Shown one piece after another: positions 35,736 through 44,496 of a DNA stretch of 64,000 bases (within the stretch, counting starts at the first letter, position 1; each line of letters starts with the position of its first letter). Source of the stretch: Catenovulum sp052056295. Its GTDB lineage: Bacteria; Pseudomonadota; Gammaproteobacteria; Enterobacterales; Alteromonadaceae. The stretch spans positions 1,488,001-1,552,000 of the forward strand of contig NZ_CP182493.1 in NCBI RefSeq assembly GCF_052056295.1, written 5' to 3'. The translations under genes were made by a program, and so were the position numbers. The notes under the pieces were generated by a model. It saw only the letters and a list, made by a program, of their open reading frames with translations. It was not told the origin of the DNA and did no database searches.

Positions 35736-36986
35736 ATGAGTACCCTCTTTAGAAGTGAGGCTGTCGAGCATCAACTTGACCGACTTCACGGTAACGTCAT
35801 TGTTACTCCATCAATAAAAACTAGTTTAACCATAACATGCATACTTATATGGTTTGTAATAGTGGTTGCTTGGTTGTTTACCGCTAGTTATGCCCGTAAA
35901 GAAACAGTAACGGGCTGGTTAGAACCTTCCAATGGTGTGATAAGAATTTACCCAGAGCGAGCTTCGGGAAAAATATCCAATATTTTTGTTAGTGAAGGGC
36001 AAAAAGTCGAAAAAGGCGATCCACTCATTTTACTCAGAACAGATACAGGTTTGAGCTCAGGCTCAACACTAGAGCGAGAATTGGTCACCAGCTATCAAAG
36101 ACAAAAGGGTTATGTCGAAATTAGAAGAACACAAATCCAGAATATTTTCGAAAGTGAACTACGTGGCGCAGAACAACAATTAAAACTGGCAATTGCAACT
36201 ATTGAGCAAATTGACAAACAGATGGCAATTGCACAAGAGAAATTTGCTTTAATCGAACGTCGAGAGAAAAAATATCAAGAAATGCTCGAAGCAAATTATG
36301 TGAGTGTCGAGCAGCTAGAAAATTTAAATGAACAAAGGCTACTGGCACAGTCTGAAATTCAAGGTTTAGTCTCATCCAAGCTCAATCAGCAAAGCACAAT
36401 CTCTGAACTCAAAAAACGCATCGAGGTGCTTCCACAACAGCATAAAAATGATATTCAAATGCTCAATTCAAGCTTAGCCGATATTGAGCTACAAATGGCA
36501 CAAGTTAACGGTAGTAACGAACAAATGCTCTTTGCTCCAATTTCAGGGATAGCAACCAATATACAAGCACATATAGGTGATATAACCCAGCCAAGCACCT
36601 CATTATTATCGTTAGTGCCAGAAGGCGAATCTTTACGTGTTAAATTAGTTATGCCAGTCAGAACTGTTGGTTTTGTCGACAAAGAACAACAAATCAAAAT
36701 TCGTTATGACGCCTTCCCGTATCAAAAATTCGGTGTGTACCAAGGTCGGGTAAAAAGTGTCTCTCAATCCGTGTTATTGCCGAATGAGATAAAAGATCAA
36801 CCAATCAATGTGCGTGAGCCAGTTTACATAGTAGATGCAGAGTTAGATTCGAGCGAAATAATTGCTTACAACAAAAAATTCGATTTAAAAGCTGGCATGA
36901 CACTATCCGCCGATATTCAACTTGATGAGCGGAACATAATTGAATGGCTTATGGAACCAATATTCACAGTAAAGGGTAAGTTGTAA
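35736..36986 (+). CDS. HlyD-family membrane fusion protein of a peptide exporter (CvaA/MchE-like)
   Basis: The 416-residue periplasmic adaptor begins MSTLFRSEAVEHQLDRLHG, the N-terminus typical of colicin V/microcin adaptors. It has one transmembrane helix (LTITCILIWFVIVVAWLF, about 30-50), a lipoyl half (GKISNIFVSEGQKVEKGDPLILL), a long coiled coil (about 120-240), the second lipoyl half (LFAPISGIATNIQAHIGDI) and a beta-barrel. It links the inner-membrane ABC exporter to an outer-membrane TolC-type channel, which is not encoded here. The ATG at 35736 is preferred over a TTG at 35709. The stop overlaps the ABC gene start (TAATG). First gene of the peptide operon. Confidence 0.87.
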   Translation: MSTLFRSEAVEHQLDRLHGNVIVTPSIKTSLTITCILIWFVIVVAWLFTASYARKETVTGWLEPSNGVIRIYPERASGKISNIFVSEGQKVEKGDPLILLRTDTGLSSGSTLERELVTSYQRQKGYVEIRRTQIQNIFESELRGAEQQLKLAIATIEQIDKQMAIAQEKFALIERREKKYQEMLEANYVSVEQLENLNEQRLLAQSEIQGLVSSKLNQQSTISELKKRIEVLPQQHKNDIQMLNSSLADIELQMAQVNGSNEQMLFAPISGIATNIQAHIGDITQPSTSLLSLVPEGESLRVKLVMPVRTVGFVDKEQQIKIRYDAFPYQKFGVYQGRVKSVSQSVLLPNEIKDQPINVREPVYIVDAELDSSEIIAYNKKFDLKAGMTLSADIQLDERNIIEWLMEPIFTVKGKL

Positions 36987-39127
36987 TGCTAAATCTTGCG
37001 TTAAATCCAGCTGAACTAATCAGATTTTCCGGAAAAAATAAACTTCCGGTAATACATCAGTCTGAAGCGGCTGAATGCGGCTTAGCTTGTTTAGCAATGA
37101 TAGCGACTTACCACAAATACGAAACGTCGTTGACAGAACTAAGGCTAAAATATTCTATTTCTAATCATGGCTGCACCTTAAAAGATATTATTCAAATATC
37201 CAGCGATCTCAAATTGTCTTGTCGAGCAGTCAAATTAGAGCCAGAGTCGCTGCCAGAATTAGAGTTGCCTTGTATATTACATTGGGAAATGAAGCACTTT
37301 GTTGTACTAAGTAGCATCAAAAAAGGCAAATGCATTATTCACGATCCTGGGCAAGGTGAACGCATTCTCTCAATGGAAGAATTGGGTAAATACTTTACTG
37401 GGGTCGCTTTAGAAGTAATACCTTCACCAGATTTTCAACCAAAAAAAGATACCCACAAGCTAAAATTTTCCCACTTTTGGAGCCGTCTAATTGGCTTAAA
37501 AAGCAGCTTGTTGTCGATTATTACCCTGTCACTCATCTTACAAACACTGGCTTTGGCTTCGCCCTATTATTTACAAACCGTGGTAGATGACGTGCTATTG
37601 CGCAGCGATGAAAACTTGCTGACTGTTTTAGCCATTGGTTTTGTTCTCTTGTTGCTAATAGAAACTGCAATTTCATTTTTCCGAGAATACGTGATTATTG
37701 GCTTATCGAACAAATTAAACATTCAAATGGCCAACAATGTATTTAGCCATCTAATTCGTTTGCCAATGGACTATTTTAGTAAACGCCATATGGGTGACAT
37801 AGTATCTAGATTTGGCTCACTGCATGACATCAGGGAACTCATTACAAATGGGGTGGTAACAGCCTTCCTCGACGGGGTAATGGCAATTATTACCTTAACT
37901 ATGATGTTTTTCTACAGTGCACAATTATCCCTGTTAGTGCTGGCAGTGGCCTTTATCTATTTTTTAATTCGTATGTTCTTTTACCAGCCCTTGCGCAGAT
38001 TAACTGAAGAGAGCTTAGCGACAGATGCACAAGAAAATTCGCATTTTATGGAGAGTATACGAGCCATTCAAACCATTAAATTATTCCAAAAAGAAAATGA
38101 TCGTCAAAGCCAATGGTTAAACAAATTAGCTGACGCAATTAACCGCCGAATCGCGATTAACGTATGGAATGTCAAATTTCAAACCATCAACCAATTGTTA
38201 TTCGGTCTTGAAAATATCACGATTATTTACTTTGCCGCAGACCTTGTTATGGAAAATGCTTTTACCGTTGGCATGCTGTACGCATTTCTTAGTTATAAAA
38301 ATAGATTCACATCATCAGCTCAAAGCCTTATTGAAAAAGGCATTGATTTTAGAATGCTCGAAGTTCATTTCTCGCGGCTATCCGATATTGTATTTGAGCA
38401 AAAAGAGCAGTTTCATCAAGATGTGACAACAATTAACTCAGCAACATCCAACAAATCTAATGGCAAAGTACAAGGCGAAATAGAACTTAAAAATCTGACC
38501 TATTCATACAACAAAAATGCCTTTCCAGTACTTAACCACATCAGCTTTAAAATTGCTGCGGGTGAATGTGTTGCCATTGTTGGACCAAGTGGTTGCGGTA
38601 AATCCACCTTAGTAAAATGCTTAATGGGCCTGTTGTCACCGCAACATGGGCAAGTGTTGGTGGATGGTGTAGATATAGCGAACAACCGCGACTATCGGCA
38701 AAATATTTCAGGCGTCATGCAAGATGACAAATTGTTGAGTGGCTCATTGCTCGACAACATCAGTTGCTTTTCAAGCAACCCAGATCCGGAAAAAGTAAAA
38801 CGCTGTGCTCAACTAGCATGTATAGACGATTTTATTCAATCTCTACCCATGCAATACAACACACTGGTTGGTGAAATGGGCTCAAGTTTAAGTGGCGGGC
38901 AACTGCAGCGAGTAGTAATGGCAAGAGCTTTATATCGCGAGCCGAAAATCCTTTTTATGGATGAAGCTACTAGCCACTTAGACCCATTTACCGAACAACA
39001 ACTAAATCAACACATAAAAGAATTGGGGATAACCCGAGTCATAATTGCGCATAGAGACGCAACCATAAATATGGCAGATCGGGTGATTAATTTGCTGGAT
39101 CTATGGGGAGAAAATGATGGACGTTGA
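36986..39127 (+). CDS. C39-peptidase ABC exporter (CvaB/MchF-like)
   Basis: The 713-residue PCAT transporter cuts a double-glycine leader and exports the peptide. The N-terminal C39 protease has catalytic C31 (QSEAAECGLACLAM), H104 (MKHFVVL) and D120 (IIHDPGQGE), all intact. The six-helix ABC membrane domain spans about 165-450. The nucleotide-binding domain has Walker A GPSGCGKST, signature LSGGQLQRV, Walker B ILFMDEATS and the switch His in IIAHRD. The substrate is most likely the GG-leader peptide encoded at 41617-41784. Translation is coupled to the adaptor gene by a one-base overlap. Confidence 0.93.
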   Translation: MLNLALNPAELIRFSGKNKLPVIHQSEAAECGLACLAMIATYHKYETSLTELRLKYSISNHGCTLKDIIQISSDLKLSCRAVKLEPESLPELELPCILHWEMKHFVVLSSIKKGKCIIHDPGQGERILSMEELGKYFTGVALEVIPSPDFQPKKDTHKLKFSHFWSRLIGLKSSLLSIITLSLILQTLALASPYYLQTVVDDVLLRSDENLLTVLAIGFVLLLLIETAISFFREYVIIGLSNKLNIQMANNVFSHLIRLPMDYFSKRHMGDIVSRFGSLHDIRELITNGVVTAFLDGVMAIITLTMMFFYSAQLSLLVLAVAFIYFLIRMFFYQPLRRLTEESLATDAQENSHFMESIRAIQTIKLFQKENDRQSQWLNKLADAINRRIAINVWNVKFQTINQLLFGLENITIIYFAADLVMENAFTVGMLYAFLSYKNRFTSSAQSLIEKGIDFRMLEVHFSRLSDIVFEQKEQFHQDVTTINSATSNKSNGKVQGEIELKNLTYSYNKNAFPVLNHISFKIAAGECVAIVGPSGCGKSTLVKCLMGLLSPQHGQVLVDGVDIANNRDYRQNISGVMQDDKLLSGSLLDNISCFSSNPDPEKVKRCAQLACIDDFIQSLPMQYNTLVGEMGSSLSGGQLQRVVMARALYREPKILFMDEATSHLDPFTEQQLNQHIKELGITRVIIAHRDATINMADRVINLLDLWGENDGR

Positions 39128-39320
39128 TTCGTTATCAAAACGAGAACTCGCAGTATTTAATTTAATTGCACAAGGTAAACCAAACAAAGAAGTAGCTGAT
39201 GAGTTATTTATTAGCGAACGAACGGTCAAATTTCATTGTGCAAACATATATAAAAAATTACAGATAAAAAACAAGATGGAGCTGGTGTTTATGAGTAGAG
39301 CCTTAAGCCAATTTAACTGA
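39114..39320 (+). CDS. Stand-alone LuxR-type DNA-binding protein
   Basis: The 68-residue protein is little more than a LuxR C-terminal helix-turn-helix (LSKRELAVFNLIAQGKPNKEVADELFISERTVKFHCANIYKKL), with no receiver or autoinducer domain. It overlaps the ABC gene by 14 bases and has GGGAG upstream, so it is translationally coupled and expressed with the exporter. A local regulator of the peptide operon, perhaps responding through partner interaction, is the natural guess. The helix ends KNKMELVFMSRALSQFN. The family call is firm and the role inferred. Confidence 0.85.
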   Translation: MMDVDSLSKRELAVFNLIAQGKPNKEVADELFISERTVKFHCANIYKKLQIKNKMELVFMSRALSQFN

Positions 39321-39381
39321 CTTTATTTTAAGTAATTATCAACAACACATTTCTATTTCACACACAAACTAAGGTTTTAAT

Positions 39382-41088
39382 ATGAGTAATATCGAGACTG
39401 TAGATTTTGGTGCACAACCGTATACTGGTACAACACTAATTTGGAGTGATCAAACACTCAACTCAAAATATTCAGCAAAACAACTAACTGAAATGTTTTC
39501 ATGGAGAGTAGCTGACAACCCGCTCGATTTTAGTAAAGGTAAAATGGCAGCAGAATTTTATGGCGGCAACGGCACAGGAAGTAACGGCGGCGGAGTCCGT
39601 TGTGGCAACATTCATGGCTACCAAGTAAAAGGCACGGGCCAAAATATCCTAGTAGGCGCAGAAGAAGATCTTTGGCATTCGTACGGCGGATTAAGTGCGA
39701 TAGACGCTATTTACGAAGCCATATATTCTCAGGTATTAAACGATGTACTCCCTATCGGCACTGTTGGTGTACACGCAGTGTTATTAACCGAACCACAAGG
39801 CGCATATGAACTCAGTGCGGTAGAAACAAAAAAAGGTTGGGGCGCACTGATGGTACGAGAATTATGCGAACGACCCGCGCATTTTCTAGGCTCACCTCGT
39901 TTCACGCCAAGAGAAGAATATAAAAAACAAGTAATAGGCAACATACACCGATTACGCAAAGTAAACCGTAAACTCTATCAACAATTTAATTCAAAAAATG
40001 ACTTTATAAGATCTTTTGGTCGTTTTTTGTCAAATTGTGCCAATCAATTTGCCTTCGCTCAAACCTGCAGAGTTATGCATGGTTCAATTACCCCCTCAAA
40101 CTTGGCGTTAGATGGTAGATGGTTAGATTTAACCAATTCTAACTTTATAAAAACGAATGAGAACAGTGCAGGATTTCTTGTTGGACTAAATTCATTTTAT
40201 GAAGAGCCAAATGCGGTTGAAGGTGTGGTGACTGATTTTATTTACACTGTTATGAAATACAATAAAACCAACCTCAGTGCAGCGCCACTACTAGAATATT
40301 TTAACGATCAGTATGAAGCCTACAAATATCACCACTTTTCCTACATATTTGGTTTTGAGTCAGGCGCTTTTACAAAATATTCAGATAAAGTGTCAGTGGA
40401 AGCCTTATTTAAACCATGCCTAGAATTGAAAAAAGATTTTTTAACTATACGAGATCAATGGCCAGAAAGCTTCAATAAACAAGATAAAACACTATTGCTT
40501 ATACGCAGTGCATATAATTACCTGCAAGATAAATCAAAAAACCAAGCTCCATTTACCTACAAAAGCTACCAGCAAAAAGAACACTTAGGTTTTCTGCAGA
40601 ACTTCAGCAAAGTAACCAAGCTTATTTATGCAGGAATTCAAACAGATATAAGCTTTAGCAATTTTTGCCAAATTCATATGATGCAAGCACTCAAACGATT
40701 AATCATGCCGTCGTTTTACTATAAAGGCCGACTGGAGAAAGAGATTAAATCGATTTTGTGTACTGAAGATACCAACCGTATAGCTAGTTTTGTTAGTAAC
40801 GCAGTCGAGATAAAAAACTGGTCTTTTAATCCAGTTAAATATGATAACTACACACTTTACCAATCGAATAACCTGCAAATACAACTCTCAGAAGAACAAC
40901 ATTGCGTAACTGTTACGACTGCAGAATCAACTACCCAACTTAACAACATGGGAGAATGTCACAAATGGCTGGAGATGAATAAACACAAACTACAACAATG
41001 CAATTTTGATTTTAGTTGGTATTTAACCAATGTATTTAACGCCGCATTTATGTTTAAGGAGGTTAGTTATGAAAATGCCAGCGCTTAG
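39382..41088 (+). CDS. MchC-like putative peptide-maturation protein
   Basis: The 568-residue cytoplasmic protein has no signal or membrane segment. The most striking feature is a glycine loop at residues 61-75 (GGNGTGSNGGGVRCG) after KGKMAAEF, recalling nucleotide- or acyl-binding loops. HGSITPSNLALDGRWLDLTN at about 230 resembles a kinase-like catalytic or phosphate segment. By size, position before an MchD-like gene and association with a CvaA/CvaB exporter it corresponds to MchC/MceJ of class IIb microcins, which with MchD/MceI attach a sugar-siderophore to the peptide. The homology is my recognition from pattern and context, not a search, and the reaction here is unknown. SD AAGG precedes the ATG loosely. 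It overlaps the next gene by 20 bases. Confidence 0.6.
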   Translation: MSNIETVDFGAQPYTGTTLIWSDQTLNSKYSAKQLTEMFSWRVADNPLDFSKGKMAAEFYGGNGTGSNGGGVRCGNIHGYQVKGTGQNILVGAEEDLWHSYGGLSAIDAIYEAIYSQVLNDVLPIGTVGVHAVLLTEPQGAYELSAVETKKGWGALMVRELCERPAHFLGSPRFTPREEYKKQVIGNIHRLRKVNRKLYQQFNSKNDFIRSFGRFLSNCANQFAFAQTCRVMHGSITPSNLALDGRWLDLTNSNFIKTNENSAGFLVGLNSFYEEPNAVEGVVTDFIYTVMKYNKTNLSAAPLLEYFNDQYEAYKYHHFSYIFGFESGAFTKYSDKVSVEALFKPCLELKKDFLTIRDQWPESFNKQDKTLLLIRSAYNYLQDKSKNQAPFTYKSYQQKEHLGFLQNFSKVTKLIYAGIQTDISFSNFCQIHMMQALKRLIMPSFYYKGRLEKEIKSILCTEDTNRIASFVSNAVEIKNWSFNPVKYDNYTLYQSNNLQIQLSEEQHCVTVTTAESTTQLNNMGECHKWLEMNKHKLQQCNFDFSWYLTNVFNAAFMFKEVSYENASA

Positions 41089-41527
41089 CCCAGAAGATAG
41101 GTTAAACCTAATGTTAAAAACCATAGAAACAACAGTAAGAGATTCCAAATTACTGCACCTTGATGATTACCACCAAATTAAACATAGTGTCGGCAACAAC
41201 ACTATTTATTACTTTGAAAATAATTTACTGAGAGAAGATGGTTATATTTGTTGGGCGAATATTTCTAAAGAATCGTATACACGGCTTGTAGAGTTTGGTT
41301 TACCACCACAAAGCCCTTATGAGTACCATGAAGGCCGAATTCTGTTTATTGGTCAAGTTTATTCATTTTCAAAACATATTGGCAATATGAAACGTGCGAT
41401 AAGAGCTGTAGTCAAAGGTAAGCGTTTAGTCGCATTCAAAAAAGACAATGTAGTGAAATGTTACGTACGCAAGAAAGGTAAACTCACATTAATCAATAGA
41501 GTTGAATTTAAAGACAATAGGCATTAG
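41069..41527 (+). CDS. MchD/HlyC-like toxin-activating acyltransferase homologue
   Basis: The 152-residue protein resembles RTX toxin-activating lysine acyltransferases and MchD/MceI in GYICWANISKESYTRL (HlyC: CSWANLS), FIGQVYSFSKHIGNMKRAIRAVVKGKRLVAFKKD. The position of the catalytic Asp in HlyC-type enzymes (FID) reads FIG here, so the classic His-Asp pair is not obvious. It probably works with the MchC-like protein on the GG peptide. The start at 41069 is fixed by AAGGAGG (41056-41062), six bases upstream, inside the 3' end of the previous gene. A longer in-frame start at 41030 is unlikely. Confidence 0.7.
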   Translation: MKMPALSPEDRLNLMLKTIETTVRDSKLLHLDDYHQIKHSVGNNTIYYFENNLLREDGYICWANISKESYTRLVEFGLPPQSPYEYHEGRILFIGQVYSFSKHIGNMKRAIRAVVKGKRLVAFKKDNVVKCYVRKKGKLTLINRVEFKDNRH

Positions 41528-41546
41528 CGATAAAAATACAACAAAA

Positions 41547-41572
41547 GAAGCCAAGGCAATAACCTTGGCTTC
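41547..41572 (-). terminator. Bidirectional terminator between acyltransferase and precursor genes
   Basis: GAAGCCAAGG, loop CAATAA, CCTTGGCTTC is a perfect 10-bp stem. On the minus strand it is followed by TTTTGTTGTATTTTTA, a good U-tract for the precursor gene. It also ends the plus-strand operon. Confidence 0.75.
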
Positions 41573-41616
41573 TCAGTTATCGGCACTCAACAGCCGTTGA
41601 GTTGACACCAATAATA

Positions 41617-41784
41617 TTAAGCATAGTAACCATTGCCAAAATATTGCGGATACATCTGCATCAAGAAAGAGATCTCTGAAGAAGCTTCACCTTCAGCAAT
41701 TAGCGCATTGATGTATGGTCTAGGGTCACCACCAGATACTTCAGCCACTTCTTCTACAGATAATTCTCTAATTTCATTTTTCAT
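41617..41784 (-). CDS. Double-glycine precursor peptide (RiPP/microcin-like)
   Basis: The 55-residue reading frame lies opposite the biosynthetic operon and is easy to miss. The leader MKNEIRELSVEEVAEVSGG ends in GG at residues 18-19, with the LSxxExxxVSGG pattern cut by C39 exporters. The 36-residue core starts DPRPYINALIAEG and ends PQYFGNGYYA. It holds one Arg, four acidic residues, three Ser and five Tyr, but no Lys and no Cys. AAGGA stands six bases before the ATG and a strong terminator follows. The core cannot be a lanthipeptide or sactipeptide, and HlyC-type lysine acylation of it is impossible. It is the likely cargo of the exporter at 36986. Confidence 0.82.
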   Translation of the reverse strand: MKNEIRELSVEEVAEVSGGDPRPYINALIAEGEASSEISFLMQMYPQYFGNGYYA

Positions 41785-42078
41785 AATCTTTCCTTATTTT
41801 TATACACTTGTGAGTGTTGAATTAGTATTTTGCATTGTTGAATGCACTATAAAAATTACTGCATTTTCCAACTAGAAAAAACTGTACCTTGGCTCAGTTT
41901 TAACCCGAATATGAAAAATAAATTGGGAAATACTTAGCCGACATCTTGTATGCAAATTAAATAAACAAAACATCAAAAAAATGTAAATAAATAAGCAAAA
42001 CTGTCCAAATTAAGCATAAAAGTATAGTAAAATGAGCGATGTTAAATAATACGATATAACTTAAAGGACTGAACTATA

Positions 42079-44034
42079 ATGATTAAATCATCGATCAAAT
42101 ATGTTGTTGGCTTGTCTGTATTGATTATAGGGTTACTTAGTAGCCAAATAGCATCAGCACAGGTCACGGCTGAAAAATTTGCAGCTTTACCAGAAACTAA
42201 CTTAATGGCGATATCTCCTGAAGGTAAAAAGCTTGCCTACAGAAAAACTTCAGACAGCCAAGATATAGTAGTTGTTTATTCATTAGAAACAAACAAAACT
42301 ATTTCAGCAATTAACGTCGCGGATGTGAATCCACGATTTATTTACTTTATCAGCGAAGGTAATCTAATAATCAAAGCCCGTGACGTCGAAACCAACTGGT
42401 CAACTGCGTTTGTTATGGACGTTGGCAAAGGCAAAGTCAGGCAACTCCTGAAACCTAATCCCAACAACTATGCCAGTGATGATTCATTTTATCATACAGA
42501 ATCTGCAGTAGTTGGCATTGATACAGAACGTGAACATGCGTTTATGCCAGTAGATACCAAAGAGTCAGTAATGGGTGAACTATACAAAAAACATCTGATG
42601 AAAGTTCCACTCAACTCAAGAAGATCTCCTCGAACAGTTGAAAGAGGTGATGAGCACACTATAGACTATTTACTCAACCTAAAGGGTGAAGTGATAGTTA
42701 AAGAAAAATATAATCAAATAACCAATCAACACACTATTATTTCGATAGATGGTGACAAAGAAGTTGAAATCTATTCTGAAATTAAACCACTTGAAAGATT
42801 AAGTGTAGTAGGCACAACCCCTGATGCTCAATATGTTGTTGTCGCAGGTATTAACAGCCAAACTAACCGTGAAAGTATGTTCAAACTGTCTTTAAAAGAT
42901 GGTTCATTCGCTGGTGAATTACTGGCGAAAAAAGATAAAGATGTAGAATACGCATTAATGGACATCAACCGTGTAATATACGGTGTTCGCTATGCAGGTT
43001 TTGAACCTAGTTACCAGTTTATTGACGGCGAACTAAATAAACGTGTCAACACAGCTTTAAAACAATTACAAGGTTATTCTGTTGGTATCGAAAGTTGGAC
43101 AGATGACTGGAGTAAGATTGTAATTTTAGCCGAGGGTAATAACTCACCAGGCGACTATTATCTGTTAGGTCAAACAGGTCAGCTCAGCTTTATTGCTAGC
43201 CAGCGCCCAAATATAAAACCAGAAGAAATAAACCCAGTAATTGAATATAGTTACAAAGCGCAAGATGGTTTAAACATTCCTGCATTATTAACAACACCTG
43301 TTAAACATGCACAAACCATGAAAAATATGCCGGCTATTGTCCTCCCGCATGGTGGCCCGCAGTCACACGATAAAAAAGGGTTCGATTGGCTTGCACAAGC
43401 ACTTGCTAGTCAAGGATATGCGGTTATCCAACCTCAATACCGAGGCAGTGACGGCTTTGGTTATGACTTTGTTGAAGCTGGTTTTGGTCAGTGGGGACAA
43501 AAAATGGTAACGGATATCACCGACAGCATCGCACCTTTAGTTAAACAGCAAATAATTGATCCAGACAAAATTTGTATCGTAGGTGCAAGTTATGGCGGTT
43601 ATGCCGCACTCGCGGCTGCGGCTAAATCAAGCTCACAATTTAAATGTGTTGTTTCAATAAATGGCGTAACTGACTTAAATTATTTGTTTTATATCGAAGT
43701 TAAGCATTATGGAAAGTACACAGCAAGTTTAGACTATTTAGAACGTTTAGTTGGTAAAAGTCGTAAAGACACCAATTACCTCGATTCTATTTCGCCTACG
43801 GGACTAGCCAAAGAATACACAATGCCAATATTGCTACTACATGGCCGTAACGATGACGTAGTTGAAGTAGAACATTCTCGAAGATTAAGAGATGCGTTGA
43901 ATAAAGAAGACAAAAACGTCAAATATACCGAGCTTCTACGTGAAGACCATTATTTGTCACGCTACGAAAGCAGAATAGAAGCATTAGACAATGTTTTAAG
44001 CTTTATTAAGCAACACGTTCCAACTAAAATCTAA
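42079..44034 (+). CDS. Secreted S9 family (prolyl oligopeptidase-like) peptidase
   Basis: The 651-residue protein has a signal peptide (MIKSSIKYVVGLSVLIIGLLSSQIASA) and is probably periplasmic. An N-terminal beta-propeller (about 35-390) precedes an alpha/beta hydrolase domain with the intact triad S504 (GASYGGYAAL), D592 (HGRNDDVVEV) and H624 (REDHYLSR). The oxyanion region VLPHGGPQSHDKKGFDW is typical. S9 enzymes cut short peptides, and in proteobacterial lasso clusters an S9 relative acts as an isopeptidase. Here it diverges from the precursor gene across a 294-base region, so degrading or processing the exported peptide is possible. A general nutritional peptidase is equally plausible. 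Confidence 0.85.
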   Translation: MIKSSIKYVVGLSVLIIGLLSSQIASAQVTAEKFAALPETNLMAISPEGKKLAYRKTSDSQDIVVVYSLETNKTISAINVADVNPRFIYFISEGNLIIKARDVETNWSTAFVMDVGKGKVRQLLKPNPNNYASDDSFYHTESAVVGIDTEREHAFMPVDTKESVMGELYKKHLMKVPLNSRRSPRTVERGDEHTIDYLLNLKGEVIVKEKYNQITNQHTIISIDGDKEVEIYSEIKPLERLSVVGTTPDAQYVVVAGINSQTNRESMFKLSLKDGSFAGELLAKKDKDVEYALMDINRVIYGVRYAGFEPSYQFIDGELNKRVNTALKQLQGYSVGIESWTDDWSKIVILAEGNNSPGDYYLLGQTGQLSFIASQRPNIKPEEINPVIEYSYKAQDGLNIPALLTTPVKHAQTMKNMPAIVLPHGGPQSHDKKGFDWLAQALASQGYAVIQPQYRGSDGFGYDFVEAGFGQWGQKMVTDITDSIAPLVKQQIIDPDKICIVGASYGGYAALAAAAKSSSQFKCVVSINGVTDLNYLFYIEVKHYGKYTASLDYLERLVGKSRKDTNYLDSISPTGLAKEYTMPILLLHGRNDDVVEVEHSRRLRDALNKEDKNVKYTELLREDHYLSRYESRIEALDNVLSFIKQHVPTKI

Positions 44035-44066
44035 CTTTCCTTCAAAGTTTAGTACGGGTCGCTCAT

Positions 44067-44210
44067 TTAATCGGAGCGGCCTTTAAGTTTCTCCGCTACT
44101 ACCGTCCCCCCTGCTTTTTCATTCACTACCTGCATTAGTCTACCAAACTCAATTTCACCATCAGTTTGGTGTACTAGCGCACGACTATCGTCTCTAAACA
44201 ACACAAACAT
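44067..44210 (-). other. Possible small reading frame or gene remnant
   Basis: A 47-codon minus-strand frame (MFVLFRDDSRALVHQTDGEIEF at its start, GGTVVAEKLKGRSD at its end) has protein-like composition but no ribosome site, and it is not recognised. It lies in the 460-base gap between the S9 peptidase and TonB receptor genes, which otherwise shows only the terminator at 44441. Confidence 0.2.
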
Positions 44211-44440
44211 TTAATTTAGTCATTGAAGTCAGCAGGCCATTTAGATAAACCTCAGCATCGTATCTACACTCTTCGGTTAGGCTGGATTAGGCGACTGTTG
44301 CAATAGACTAAAATAAACTCAAACCGGCTTGTAGCGATAACTGGTGTTTTGATTAGATTGAACAAACTTATGAGGGGGCAAACAAGTGTCTAGTTCGCGA
44401 ATAGGTTTCGGTTATAAACATTAGCGATTTACAAACAAAA

Positions 44441-44473
44441 ATGCCGCTTATCCAAGAATAAGCGGCATTTTAT
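44441..44473. terminator. Bidirectional intrinsic terminator
   Basis: ATGCCGCTTAT, loop CCAAGA, ATAAGCGGCAT, followed by TTTTATT on the plus strand and TTTTTGTTTGT on the minus strand. It lies just after the TonB receptor stop and serves that operon. Confidence 0.8.
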
Positions 44474-44496
44474 TAGATTTGGAAGTTAGCTAAAGC

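Noticed and set aside
35736..41784. Lanthipeptide, sactipeptide or lasso-peptide classification of the cluster
   Set aside because: No Cys in the core, no LanM/LanB, radical SAM, or lasso B/C proteins; the enzymes present are MchC/MchD-like.
41633..41875. 80-codon plus-strand frame opposite the precursor peptide
   Set aside because: No start context; it is antisense to the GG peptide, which has ribosome site, leader motif and terminator.
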